The notes under the pieces were generated by a model that did no database searches, had not been told where the DNA came from, and was given only the letters and a program-made list of their open reading frames with translations. The translations under genes were made by a program, and so were the position numbers. DNA of 13,651 nt from Metabacillus rhizolycopersici (GTDB lineage Bacteria; Bacillota; Bacilli; Bacillales; Bacillaceae): positions 1-13,651 of the forward strand of contig NZ_JAIQUM010000102.1 of the NCBI RefSeq assembly GCF_020075705.1, written 5' to 3'. Shown here one piece after another: positions 1-5,580 of this stretch. The number at the start of each line of letters is the position of its first letter. Positions within the stretch are counted from its first letter, which is position 1.

Positions 1-81
1 CTGTTTAGCTGACGGGATCTATGTCCCACGGGCAGTTACGTTTTACCCCGGCTACCGTTATAATAAAACCATATAAAAAAT

Positions 82-115
82 GGTCAACCAGAAATATTTT
101 CTTATCTGGCTGACC
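82..115 (-). terminator. Hairpin with T-tract, possible terminator
   Basis: The arms at 82-92 and 105-115 are 11 bp long and complementary except for one G-T pair, with a 12-base loop. Read on the minus strand, the hairpin is followed by an A and then six Ts (75-80). It could end transcription of the NAD(P)H-binding gene, whose stop codon lies about 210 bases upstream in that direction. Confidence 0.5.
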
Positions 116-212
116 TTATAATACGAACTGGGCAGTTTAGTAAAAAAAGAGATGTTAATTTTACAACATCTCCTTTACTTTTAATTCCTTGTGATTTTTA
201 GACTCTAATTCA

Positions 213-248
213 TATTTTAGATATTCCAGAAAGGGCGCTTTAGTTGAA
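213..248. repeat. Dispersed 36-bp intergenic repeat, copy A
   Basis: This segment reads TATTTTAG, a variable base, TATTCCA, then GGGCGC and GTTGAA. Closely similar segments occur at 1122-1156 and 2903-2938, and the first half reappears near 13268-13284. It lies in the gap downstream of the NAD(P)H-binding gene. It resembles short intergenic repeats scattered in Bacillus chromosomes; its function is unknown. Confidence 0.6.
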
Positions 249-327
249 GAGTGGGCATTGTTGCCGAATCACATTTTCTTTTTCAACAAACGGGTTAATC
301 CAAGTTGAAAGTAGTATAAGAATATTA

Positions 328-948
328 TTAGTAGGCGATACCTACACGTGATTTTATATAATCGCTTGCTTTTATCTGTTTAAATGAAAATTCTGCTGTA
401 TCCGGTACGGATATTTCAGCTCCACCCTCCGGCAAAAAATTTCGGTCTATTCGATATTTGCCTACCCTTTCTCCATACGGCAAGTACGTAGGACAGACAA
501 TCGTCCATTCGAGGGTTGATTGTTTGAGCATATCGTAAACTTTATGATGTTCTTTCGCTGCACGGGTTGACCTCTGCTTTGATTCACTTGATTGATAACG
601 CAGAGAATTTGGCGTGGTTCTACTTTGCAGAATACCCGCAGTTCCTATAGTTATTATTCGTTTTATACCTTCGTTTTCCATTGCTTCGATAATAAGTGGC
701 ATACTTTCTGATAGAGTGGTTGTGCCATCAGTATTTAGTGCACTAATAACTACATCAATCCCATGCATTGCACGTACTATATCATCTTTATTTAAAACAT
801 TCCCTTCAATAATGGTTAAATTTTCATTATTTATTTGAATCTTCTCTGGAGTGCGAACTAATACAGTAACATGATGACTTTCATGAAGGGCATAAGTAAC
901 TATTTGACTTCCAACTCGTCCAGTTGCACCTAAAATTAAAATATTCAT
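328..948 (-). CDS. NAD(P)H-binding Rossmann-fold protein (NmrA/SDR-like)
   Basis: The 206-residue product begins with a dinucleotide-binding fold. After the first beta strand comes the glycine-rich turn G7-ATG-RVG13, then a basic patch after the second strand (R32) that usually favours NADPH, and G49-N with a following acidic helix as in atypical SDR proteins. Residues 148-160 (W-TIVCPTYLPYG) match the region after the active-site helix of NmrA/biliverdin reductase B-like proteins. The classical YxxxK dyad is not evident, so it may be a redox sensor or an oxidoreductase of unknown substrate. The start is supported by AAAAGGAG at 959-966, ten bases ahead. The gene stands alone, with a candidate promoter at 986-1014. 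Family assignment is secure; the specific role is not known. Confidence 0.88.
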   Translation of the reverse strand: MNILILGATGRVGSQIVTYALHESHHVTVLVRTPEKIQINNENLTIIEGNVLNKDDIVRAMHGIDVVISALNTDGTTTLSESMPLIIEAMENEGIKRIITIGTAGILQSRTTPNSLRYQSSESKQRSTRAAKEHHKVYDMLKQSTLEWTIVCPTYLPYGERVGKYRIDRNFLPEGGAEISVPDTAEFSFKQIKASDYIKSRVGIAY

Positions 949-985
949 AAGAATGAGGCTCCTTTTGCAAATACTAGTATTTTAC

Positions 986-1014
986 TATAAAAGTTATTTT
1001 ATTGTCTTGTTCAA
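986..1014 (-). promoter_or_regulatory. Candidate sigma-A promoter of the NAD(P)H-binding gene
   Basis: On the minus strand a TTGAAC box (1009-1014) is followed after 17 bases by TTTATA (986-991), about 40 bases ahead of the start codon. The -35 box matches four of six consensus positions and the -10 box is weaker, so this is a plausible but unproven promoter. Confidence 0.35.
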
Positions 1015-1121
1015 CGAACGTATAAACCAATAGGTATTACAAAAAAGATTGTGAATAATTGCACTTAAACTAATGGGTGCTTTAGTGAAAGAGGAAATAA
1101 GTAATTTTATGATTGAAATCA

Positions 1122-1360
1122 TATTTTAGCTATTCCATTATAGGGCAGATTGTTGAACAACACAGGAAGAAAATGATGTACAGAGATAATAAAGTTGTTT
1201 AATTTACAATAAAGTCGTTTAAAACATAATAAAGTTGTTTAAAAAACGCCAGTCATGTTATTCAACAAAACAACTATATTTTTAACCCCGTCCTAAATTT
1301 AGAACGGGGTTATGCTTGTTTGATCTTTTAAAATTAAATAACTTTATTGTCTTTTTACAA
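1122..1360. repeat. Composite repeat block 1
   Basis: The block has three parts. First is a copy of the 36-bp GGGCGC-type repeat (1122-1156). Then come three tandem 20-bp units starting at 1188, 1208 and 1228. Last is a 92-bp segment (1269-1360) nearly identical to 3012-3102. That segment holds a long palindrome around AACCCCGT / ACGGGGTT with a CTAAATTTAG centre. The same order of parts recurs at 2903-3102, so the two blocks bracket the three-gene operon as direct repeats. The rest of the 949-1438 gap shows no gene. Confidence 0.7.
1188..1242 (+). repeat. Three tandem 20-bp units with core AATAAAGTYGTTTAA
   Basis: The 15-mer core occurs at 1188-1202, 1208-1222 and 1228-1242, exactly 20 bp apart. 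The spacers differ while the core changes only at one C/T position. The same core, sometimes with one extra change, is found inverted at 1334-1348, 2954-2968 and 3076-3090, and direct at 12542-12556. The regular spacing suggests either protein binding sites or the ends of a small mobile element. Confidence 0.65.
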
Positions 1361-1438
1361 TTTTCTCGGTATTGTAGCGAGAAATTAGGCTTTTTCTTCA
1401 AAATGCCAGTCAGTGGTCGGTGTGTATTCTATAATAAA

Positions 1439-1720
1439 TTATAGTCTAACCTTAACCTCAGTACCGTCCTTAGCTTTGACATCTACTAGCACGATCCCCT
1501 TATAATTTTTCAGTTCCCTGACGATAGGCTTTAGCGTTTTTTTGTCTATTAGTGGAAAGGTAAAGTCCAGTTTTTTTCTTTCGAAGTGCTCTTTTGTCCA
1601 TTTGTTTACATTTTGCTGAAAAAATTTTGAAGACAAAATTGAAATAACAATGTTTAAAATAGCATATGGAATTGGGATGGAAAACCGAACGTCTTTTGCT
1701 TTCACTTTTACATGCATCAT
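1439..1720 (-). CDS. Hypothetical protein, third gene of the DUF2089/SHOCT operon
   Basis: I chose the ATG at 1718-1720 (93 residues). The longer reading frame to 1792 would overlap the upstream gene, and the stop of that gene lies only ten bases before this ATG; a second ATG follows at 1715. No clear ribosome site is visible, so translation may be coupled to the upstream gene. The product resembles a shortened version of its neighbour. A strand rich in V, K and D (residues 3-12) precedes a PIPYAILNIVISIL stretch, and the end reads IVLVDVKAKDGTEVKVRL, parallel to IVDIKSANGDTVSVIID in the neighbour. The hydrophobic stretch at 15-30 could be an amphipathic or membrane-associated helix. No function is recognised. 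It may act with its paralogue as a pair. Confidence 0.7.
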   Translation of the reverse strand: MMHVKVKAKDVRFSIPIPYAILNIVISILSSKFFQQNVNKWTKEHFERKKLDFTFPLIDKKTLKPIVRELKNYKGIVLVDVKAKDGTEVKVRL

Positions 1721-1730
1721 AAGCAAATCA

Positions 1731-2120
1731 CTAATCAATGATGACCGAAACGGTATCCCCATTTGCCGATTTAATATCAACAATTTGGCCACCTAATTCG
1801 TTTTCGATTGCTTCAATAATAAGGTTTATGTCTATATCTTTAATGTATTTTTCCGATTGAGGAATACTCGCTGCGATGCTGTGTCCAGCCATTAATACTA
1901 CCTTGACAAGTTTTATAGGCAAATTAACCGTGACGTTATCATTTTCAGCTGATACAACACGAATTTTTAATGTTTTATCTAAATATTTAGTCGGTTTTTC
2001 AAAAAGCTTATTACCTGTTTCTTCTTTCTCTTTTAATACTTGAATCAGTTCTGATCCCTTATCTGCATCAATCTTCCCTTCTTGAACCATTGTTAACACT
2101 CTTGTAATTTCCTCTTTCAT
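1731..2120 (-). CDS. SHOCT-like domain protein (YvlB/LiaX-type N-terminus)
   Basis: The 129-residue product begins with a short helical pair, residues 1-32. Its pattern VQEGKIDADKGSELIQVL is typical of SHOCT-like segments, which are thought to mediate oligomer formation or lipid/nucleic-acid contacts. The remainder alternates short strands (50-68) with a hydrophobic segment (70-85) and ends in a small beta unit (111-129). No signal peptide or catalytic motif is seen. A good ribosome site (AGGGAGGA) stands just ahead of the ATG, and the gap to the DUF2089 gene is only 15 bases, so the genes are co-transcribed. In Bacillus such proteins often accompany cell-envelope stress genes, but no envelope sensor is present here. 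The role is inferred from context only. Confidence 0.8.
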   Translation of the reverse strand: MKEEITRVLTMVQEGKIDADKGSELIQVLKEKEETGNKLFEKPTKYLDKTLKIRVVSAENDNVTVNLPIKLVKVVLMAGHSIAASIPQSEKYIKDIDINLIIEAIENELGGQIVDIKSANGDTVSVIID

Positions 2121-2135
2121 ATGATAAATTCCTCC

Positions 2136-2501
2136 CTATTCCTCTTTTAAGAGCTTAATGGCTTCTTCTGGTGTGATTTCGCCATTTTCCAACATGGTGA
2201 TAACTTTTTTCTCGTCTACTTCATTTTTCTTCTTCTGCACATATCCAAGGGATGAAATGATGTCTGTTAGCTTGCCTCGAACCGTTGGATACGAAATCCC
2301 CAGTTCCTTTTCAACTTCTTTGATATTCCCTCTGCATGTTAAAAATACTTCCACAAAATGAAGCTGATCCTTTGATAAGGATGCCAGCTTAGATAATTCA
2401 AACTCATTTTCAATCGTAGTGTGACAATGAGAGCACTCCAACTTTGTAATTTTCAATGTTTTACTGCAGACAGGACAATTTGTGATTACTTTATAAGCCA
2501 T
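2136..2501 (-). CDS. DUF2089 zinc-ribbon/HTH protein, probable regulator
   Basis: The 121-residue product starts with a zinc ribbon carrying two CxxC pairs (C9/C12 and C23/C26). A helix-turn-helix follows at about 58-82, with the recognition region GISYPTVRGKL. The C-terminal 95-120 region (MLENGEITPEEAIKLLKE) repeats the SHOCT-like pattern found at the start of the next protein, which suggests the two interact. This layout is that of DUF2089 family proteins, taken to be DNA-binding regulators. AAAGGAAGG precedes the start and a TATAAT box at 2531-2536 gives a promoter. It is the first gene of the operon and may regulate it, possibly through the 15-bp palindrome at 2588-2625. The family call is secure; the regulatory target is an inference. 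Confidence 0.88.
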   Translation of the reverse strand: MAYKVITNCPVCSKTLKITKLECSHCHTTIENEFELSKLASLSKDQLHFVEVFLTCRGNIKEVEKELGISYPTVRGKLTDIISSLGYVQKKKNEVDEKKVITMLENGEITPEEAIKLLKEE

Positions 2502-2530
2502 AATGAAATTCCTTCCTTTTAGTTGATTCG

Positions 2531-2559
2531 ATTATATAACAAGTAATTAAAAATATAAA
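2531..2559 (-). promoter_or_regulatory. Candidate promoter of the DUF2089 operon
   Basis: A perfect TATAAT (2531-2536, minus strand) is preceded after 17 bases by TTTATA (2554-2559). It sits 30 bases ahead of the DUF2089 start codon, in very AT-rich DNA, so the -10 match carries most of the weight. Confidence 0.45.
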
Positions 2560-2587
2560 TAATAAAATTTAAATTTTTTAATACAAA

Positions 2588-2625
2588 AATTAATAATATT
2601 AATTTATCTTTTAATATTATTAATT
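2588..2625. repeat. Perfect 15-bp AT-only inverted repeat
   Basis: The arms at 2588-2602 and 2611-2625 are exactly complementary, with an 8-base loop, and consist only of A and T. It lies about 30 bases upstream of the -35 box of the DUF2089 operon. It could be an operator, a cruciform-prone site or an AT-rich hairpin. No T-tract after it clearly marks it as a terminator. Confidence 0.6.
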
Positions 2626-2664
2626 ATCCGTTTCATTATTCATTCAAGTATTATATTTACCATA

Positions 2665-2850
2665 ATGGTTGAGATTGTAGACATTCCTCTTGGTGAAAAT
2701 ACCCAATTACATAATGAGCACGATTACTTAGACTTTGAGATGCTGATTAATATTCCATGGATATTTGATATTAATATTCCAAATGATGATGATTCAGCAG
2801 TCGTTAGCATTGATGTATTATTTAATGATTTAGAACTTGAAAATTATTAA
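2665..2850 (+). CDS. Doubtful small acidic ORF of 61 codons
   Basis: The predicted product is acidic, rich in D, E, N and I, and ends in NDLELENY. No ribosome site precedes the ATG, and the frame stays open upstream without a good start, which would fit the tail of a decayed gene. It lies between the AT palindrome and composite repeat block 2. A plus-strand terminator at 3149-3190 gives faint support for transcription in this direction. No family is recognised. It could be a chance ORF in AT-rich DNA. Confidence 0.25.
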   Translation: MVEIVDIPLGENTQLHNEHDYLDFEMLINIPWIFDINIPNDDDSAVVSIDVLFNDLELENY

Positions 2851-2902
2851 GCTTACGGGTTGATTAATCTCCGATTATGCAGTGATTTGAGGACTTAGTC
2901 TG

Positions 2903-3102
2903 TATTTTAGTTATTCCAGAATAGGGCGCTATTGTTGAATAAAACTTAGATTTTTAAACGACTTTATTGTTATATTTTTAAATACAGTGAAGTATCTTAT
3001 ATCGAAAATTAAACAACTATATTTTAACCCCGTCCTAAATTTAGAACGGGGTTATGCTTGTTTTAGGTTTTAAAATTAAATAACTTTATTGTCTTTTTAC
3101 AA
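2903..3102. repeat. Composite repeat block 2
   Basis: This block repeats the order of block 1. It has a 36-bp GGGCGC-type copy (2903-2938), an inverted copy of the AATAAAGTYGTTTAA core (2954-2968), and a 91-bp segment (3012-3102) matching 1269-1360 at almost every base. The segment includes the AACCCCGT / ACGGGGTT palindrome and a further inverted core at 3076-3090. The middle parts of the two blocks differ, so this is a modular repeat rather than a simple duplication. Confidence 0.7.
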
Positions 3103-3148
3103 ATGATCAAACTTTTTTATAAAAACGATACTTAAATCTGCTGGATAT

Positions 3149-3190
3149 GAATCCATTTTGATCAATCTTTTTTCAAAATGGAGTCTTTTT
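3149..3190 (+). terminator. Rho-independent terminator, plus strand
   Basis: TCCATTTTG (3152-3160) and CAAAATGGA (3174-3182) form a perfect stem, extended by two more pairs beyond one mismatch, and five Ts follow at 3186-3190. No convincing plus-strand gene lies immediately upstream; the only candidate is the weak ORF ending at 2850. Confidence 0.5.
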
Positions 3191-3280
3191 ATTTATCGTA
3201 AAATACTGGTTTGTCAGGTGTTTTTAATCAAACTTTATTTCAAAGCAACATATAGCCAATCAAGGTTTTAATCATCCACA

Positions 3281-3736
3281 TTATATTTTAGGAATATCAA
3301 CCACTTCTCCTGGTGATTTACTAATGAGAAGATCAGGAATGTTTGGATTATTCTTTTTCAATTTATACTTTTGAATTTTTGTTAATTCAGGGTCGAAGGA
3401 AATATTCTGAGGCTTAAATTCTAAGTTGATAAATTTATTATAAATCTTACCCAAAAAATCTTTCCATTCCTTTAATGAAGAACTTGAAACTTCATCTGGA
3501 TTCTCTAACATACGATATCCGTCTGCAAAATAAAACATTAGTAAACCCGTTCCGAAATCACAAGCCTCATTTTCAAGAATAATCGTTGGTACATCAAATC
3601 CACTATTCCAGTTATAATTTGCAGCAAAGTAATGAAGGAATAAAGAGTTGTTTGTATTCGTTAACTGACTGATGATATCGTTTTTATCTGTATTATAAAG
3701 TAACTGTTCAAGGAAATTAATCTCTTTCTTTTCCAT
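3281..3736 (-). CDS. DUF4274 protein, orphan immunity-type gene
   Basis: I set the start at the ATG 3734-3736 (151 residues). The AAGGAGG site lies nine bases ahead of it but only three bases from the other ATG at 3740-3742. The central region has the DUF4274 signature: LFLHYFAANYNW, then VPTIILENEACDFGTGLLMFYFADGY. Here a helix with paired aromatics leads into the D-x-GTxLLxFYxADG core. DUF4274 proteins are found beside polymorphic toxins and are taken to be cytoplasmic immunity proteins. No toxin gene is intact here; the only coding trace upstream is a 39-codon ORF ending 24 bases before this start. The product would then be an orphan immunity protein, protecting against toxins of neighbouring strains. 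Family assignment is good; the immunity role is inferred. Confidence 0.75.
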   Translation of the reverse strand: MEKKEINFLEQLLYNTDKNDIISQLTNTNNSLFLHYFAANYNWNSGFDVPTIILENEACDFGTGLLMFYFADGYRMLENPDEVSSSSLKEWKDFLGKIYNKFINLEFKPQNISFDPELTKIQKYKLKKNNPNIPDLLISKSPGEVVDIPKI

Positions 3737-3760
3737 AGGCATTTACCTCCTTACCTAAAC

Positions 3761-3880
3761 TTATTTTTCCAATTGTTTAAGCTTCCTGTCCCAAAGTTCT
3801 ACCGTTGCACCTTGACTAGGATATAAAGGAAAAGTCCATAAACCAATAGTAACAAGAAACAGTCGAATTATTATAGTCAT
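3761..3880 (-). pseudogene. 39-codon coding trace ahead of the DUF4274 gene
   Basis: The frame begins with a hydrophobic run (IIIRLFLVTIGLWTF), continues with YPSQGATVELWDRK, and ends 24 bases before the DUF4274 start codon. No ribosome site precedes its ATG. In polymorphic toxin loci the immunity gene follows directly after the toxin's 3' end, so this may be the last remnant of a toxin gene. A chance ORF is also possible. No family is recognised. Confidence 0.25.
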
Positions 3881-3992
3881 AAAACATGATCAAAAGGAAA
3901 ACAGGTGAACCCTACCTGTGTTTAACTCTACGGAACGTTTGTTGCTACTAACCATATAAACCTCTAAGATGAAAATAGAGCAGGAGGAGAAA

Positions 3993-4580
3993 ATGATGAA
4001 TAATCGTAAAGTTGGAGAGTTAATTTATAATTTGCGGAAGGAAAAAGGGCTAACACAGAAACAATTAGCTGATCAAATGAACATTTCTGATCGAACGGTT
4101 TCAAAATGGGAGCGTGGGTATGGCTGTCCAGATGTCACGCTATTACCAAGTTTATCTACCCTATTGGGAGTAAATATAGAAAGTATTTTAGTTGGTGAAT
4201 TATCGTCGAATGAATTTGTAGGAGGAAATATGAAAAAGTCGAATTATTTTGTCTGTCCGTCATGTAATAATATTGTATTAGCAACTGGAGATATAACCAT
4301 ATCTTGCTGTGGGAGAAAGTTAGATCGATTAGAAGCGAAGAAAGCAACAGACGAAGAAAAGCTATCAATGACAGAAATTGATAATGAATGGTTTATTTCA
4401 AGCGACCATTCTATGACAAAAGATCATTATATATCATTTATTGCTTTTGCTACTGGTGATCAGGTTCAGATTATTAAACAGTATCCTGAATGGAGTTTAC
4501 AAACACGTATCCCGAAACGTAAACACGGCAAACTGTTATGGTATGATACTCAATTTGGTTTATATTATCAGCTTTTATAA
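3993..4580 (+). CDS. XRE-family regulator with SOR/desulfoferrodoxin-like C-terminus
   Basis: I set the start at 3993 (195 residues). AGGAGG at 3982-3987 precedes the paired ATGs at 3993 and 3996, whereas the ATG at 3969 has no ribosome site. Residues 8-62 form an XRE/Cro helix-turn-helix (LTQKQLADQMNISDRTVSKWERG). Residues 85-110 carry a desulforedoxin-like Cys4 site: C88-x2-C91 and C105-C106-G. Residues 139-146 (HSMTKDHY) match the HPMxxxHYI iron-ligand motif of superoxide reductases. The superoxide-reductase signature CNxHGLW near the C-terminus appears here as D185-TQ-F188-GLY, so the Cys and His iron ligands are missing. It is probably a sensor-regulator that has lost catalytic iron binding. 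The HTH call is firm; the sensor idea is inference. Confidence 0.8.
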   Translation: MMNNRKVGELIYNLRKEKGLTQKQLADQMNISDRTVSKWERGYGCPDVTLLPSLSTLLGVNIESILVGELSSNEFVGGNMKKSNYFVCPSCNNIVLATGDITISCCGRKLDRLEAKKATDEEKLSMTEIDNEWFISSDHSMTKDHYISFIAFATGDQVQIIKQYPEWSLQTRIPKRKHGKLLWYDTQFGLYYQLL

Positions 4581-4591
4581 AAATTTGTTAG

Positions 4592-4802
4592 ATAAAGTGA
4601 GACTTCCATCAGTGGGGGTTTTCTTCATCCCCCACTGATGGTTAGCGAGACTTATCATGCTCAGGAACGCCACATCCTGTGGCTTCGCCTGACTTGGACG
4701 TCAATCGTTCGTCGGATCTTTACGGGCAGTTATCTCCCACTTCTCTTTTTTGCTTCTCTCGAATCTTTCGTTAAGAGTTTTAGTGCCCGTTAAGGTGGGA
4801 TA
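4592..4802 (-). mobile_element. Structured mobile-type repeat, copy 1 (about 210 bp)
   Basis: Read on the minus strand the element begins near 4802 with TTATCCCACCTTAACGGGCA and ends after a 13-bp perfect hairpin (4606-4618 / 4629-4641) with GTCTCAC. Between these lie a GCCACA-TCC-TGTGGC hairpin and other short inverted repeats. The stretch 4635-4802 is repeated in inverted orientation at 13485-13651, nearly base for base over the first 100 positions. There is no transposase gene. The end hairpin plus short tail resembles the right end of IS605-type elements, so a non-autonomous relative is possible. It directly follows the XRE gene, and its hairpin may serve that gene as a transcription stop although no T-tract follows. 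Confidence 0.65.
4606..4641. repeat. 13-bp perfect hairpin at the end of the structured repeat
   Basis: CCATCAGTGGGGG and CCCCCACTGATGG are perfectly complementary around a 10-base loop. The stem is GC-rich in a very AT-rich setting. It lies 26 bases after the XRE stop codon and forms one terminus of the repeat element. Confidence 0.75.
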
Positions 4803-4843
4803 AATGATCATATACGAGTTATGACTTAGATGTTAATACTCGA

Positions 4844-5011
4844 TTACCTTTCCCTCACTTTTTGAATAATCTTGATCCAAAAAGTGAGGGATTCATTTGT
4901 ACTACTAATGCCTTCATCTCTAAAAATATGTATCGAGTGTAAGCCTTGTTCCTTACAGTACGCTTTCATTTCATCTTCTTGATATTTCAAGACTCCATGA
5001 TGGTATAACCT
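4844..5011 (-). pseudogene. Fragment resembling a serine recombinase
   Basis: In one minus-strand frame about 55 codons are open between stop codons. The translation contains YQEDEMKAYCKEQG followed by IFRDEGISSTN. This recalls the segment of serine recombinases where a helix ending in (Y/C)..(E/K)xG leads into a strand and the DEGxSGT motif. There is no start codon with a ribosome site, and neither the catalytic serine region nor any later domain is present. A 12-bp inverted repeat (4852-4863 / 4879-4890) lies inside it. The fragment ends 20 bases downstream of the SUKH remnant. The assignment is tentative. Confidence 0.3.
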
Positions 5012-5031
5012 TCATAAGTTTTTGATTTTCG

Positions 5032-5352
5032 TTAATCCCAGTTATCAATTGCCTCTTGAAAGTTATCTTGTATATATTCATTAAAAGTTGTATATCTATT
5101 TATTTCTCTTTTGCTTATATCATCCCATCGCATAACATTATATCCATCTGCTGTGCTTAAGCAGTAAACAAACTCACCAACATTCTCAATAACAATATAT
5201 TTTTTTGGTAAACCTAACTTTCTATAACGCTCTGTACTTTCAACAACAGATGAGTAGTCTGCTCCTTCAACACCAAGTATGTCAACTCCACAAATCCCTC
5301 CAGAGCCATACTTTTTATTTGATAGTTCTGGCTTACTTTCATTCAGTATTCG
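5032..5352 (-). pseudogene. Truncated SMI1/KNR4 (SUKH) immunity protein remnant
   Basis: About 106 codons are open on the minus strand directly after an in-frame TGA (5353-5355), and no start codon lies near the front. The translation carries the SUKH C-terminal pattern. It has GSGGICGVDILGVE, then ERYRKLGLPKKYIVIENVGEF, then a W-D motif before a conserved basic turn, and ends FQEAIDNWD. SUKH proteins bind and neutralise polymorphic toxins of the type VII and contact-dependent systems. About the first third of the usual 140-150 residues is missing, so the gene is broken. No ORF of this size appears if a Met start is required, so it is easily missed. Together with the DUF4274 gene and the chimera at 11874 it points to decayed toxin loci. 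Confidence 0.7.
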
Positions 5353-5383
5353 TCAAAAGATGACAAAAGTCCTTTTACAATAG

Positions 5384-5423
5384 AAAAGTGACTCACATAT
5401 TTAATGCTGAGTCACTTTTTTTT
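5384..5423. terminator. Bidirectional rho-independent terminator
   Basis: A perfect 12-bp stem (5384-5395 / 5408-5419, AAAAGTGACTCA and its complement) carries a T-tract on both sides. It lies at the 3' end of the GNAT module: the stop codon of the 38-codon gene (5412-5414) is inside the right arm. This supports transcription of that small gene. Confidence 0.7.
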
Positions 5424-5528
5424 ATTCTTATTGATTTTTTGGTAAGTGTCAACTGCTTTTTTCAAATTTTTCTTTCTTTGATCTAAACTTTTTTTATTTT
5501 CAGGTTCGATTAATTTAAATAGTCTCAA
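5412..5528 (-). CDS. Small basic protein, 38 residues, TTG start (GNAT module)
   Basis: The gene starts at TTG (5526-5528), ten bases after a strong AAGGAG at 5539-5544, and encodes a very basic peptide: MRLFKLIEPENKKSLDQRKK at the N-terminus and a lysine-rich tail. The ATG closer to the ribosome site opens only a seven-codon frame, so TTG is the best start. It follows the GNAT gene by 52 bases, and its stop codon lies in the terminator stem, so it appears to be the last gene of a three-gene unit. No family is recognised. The high lysine and glutamine content suggests a helical protein that may bind nucleic acid or the acetyltransferase; this is inference. Confidence 0.6.
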   Translation of the reverse strand: MRLFKLIEPENKKSLDQRKKNLKKAVDTYQKINKNKKK

Positions 5529-5580
5529 CTTTTATCATCTCCTTGATAAAATCTATGAGTCTATCATTAATTTTATTCCC

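Noticed and set aside
1..60. Possible third copy of the structured repeat, from a shared ACGGGCAGTTA
   Set aside because: Only about 11 bases match and the surrounding order differs; the segment is cut by the window edge.
1188..1242. Possible CRISPR array from the three regularly spaced repeats
   Set aside because: The unit is only 20 bp with 5-bp spacers, there are three copies, and no cas genes are present.
1439..1792. Longer version of the third operon gene starting at 1792
   Set aside because: It would overlap the end of the SHOCT-like gene by 62 bases; the ATG at 1720 just after that gene's stop fits operon spacing.
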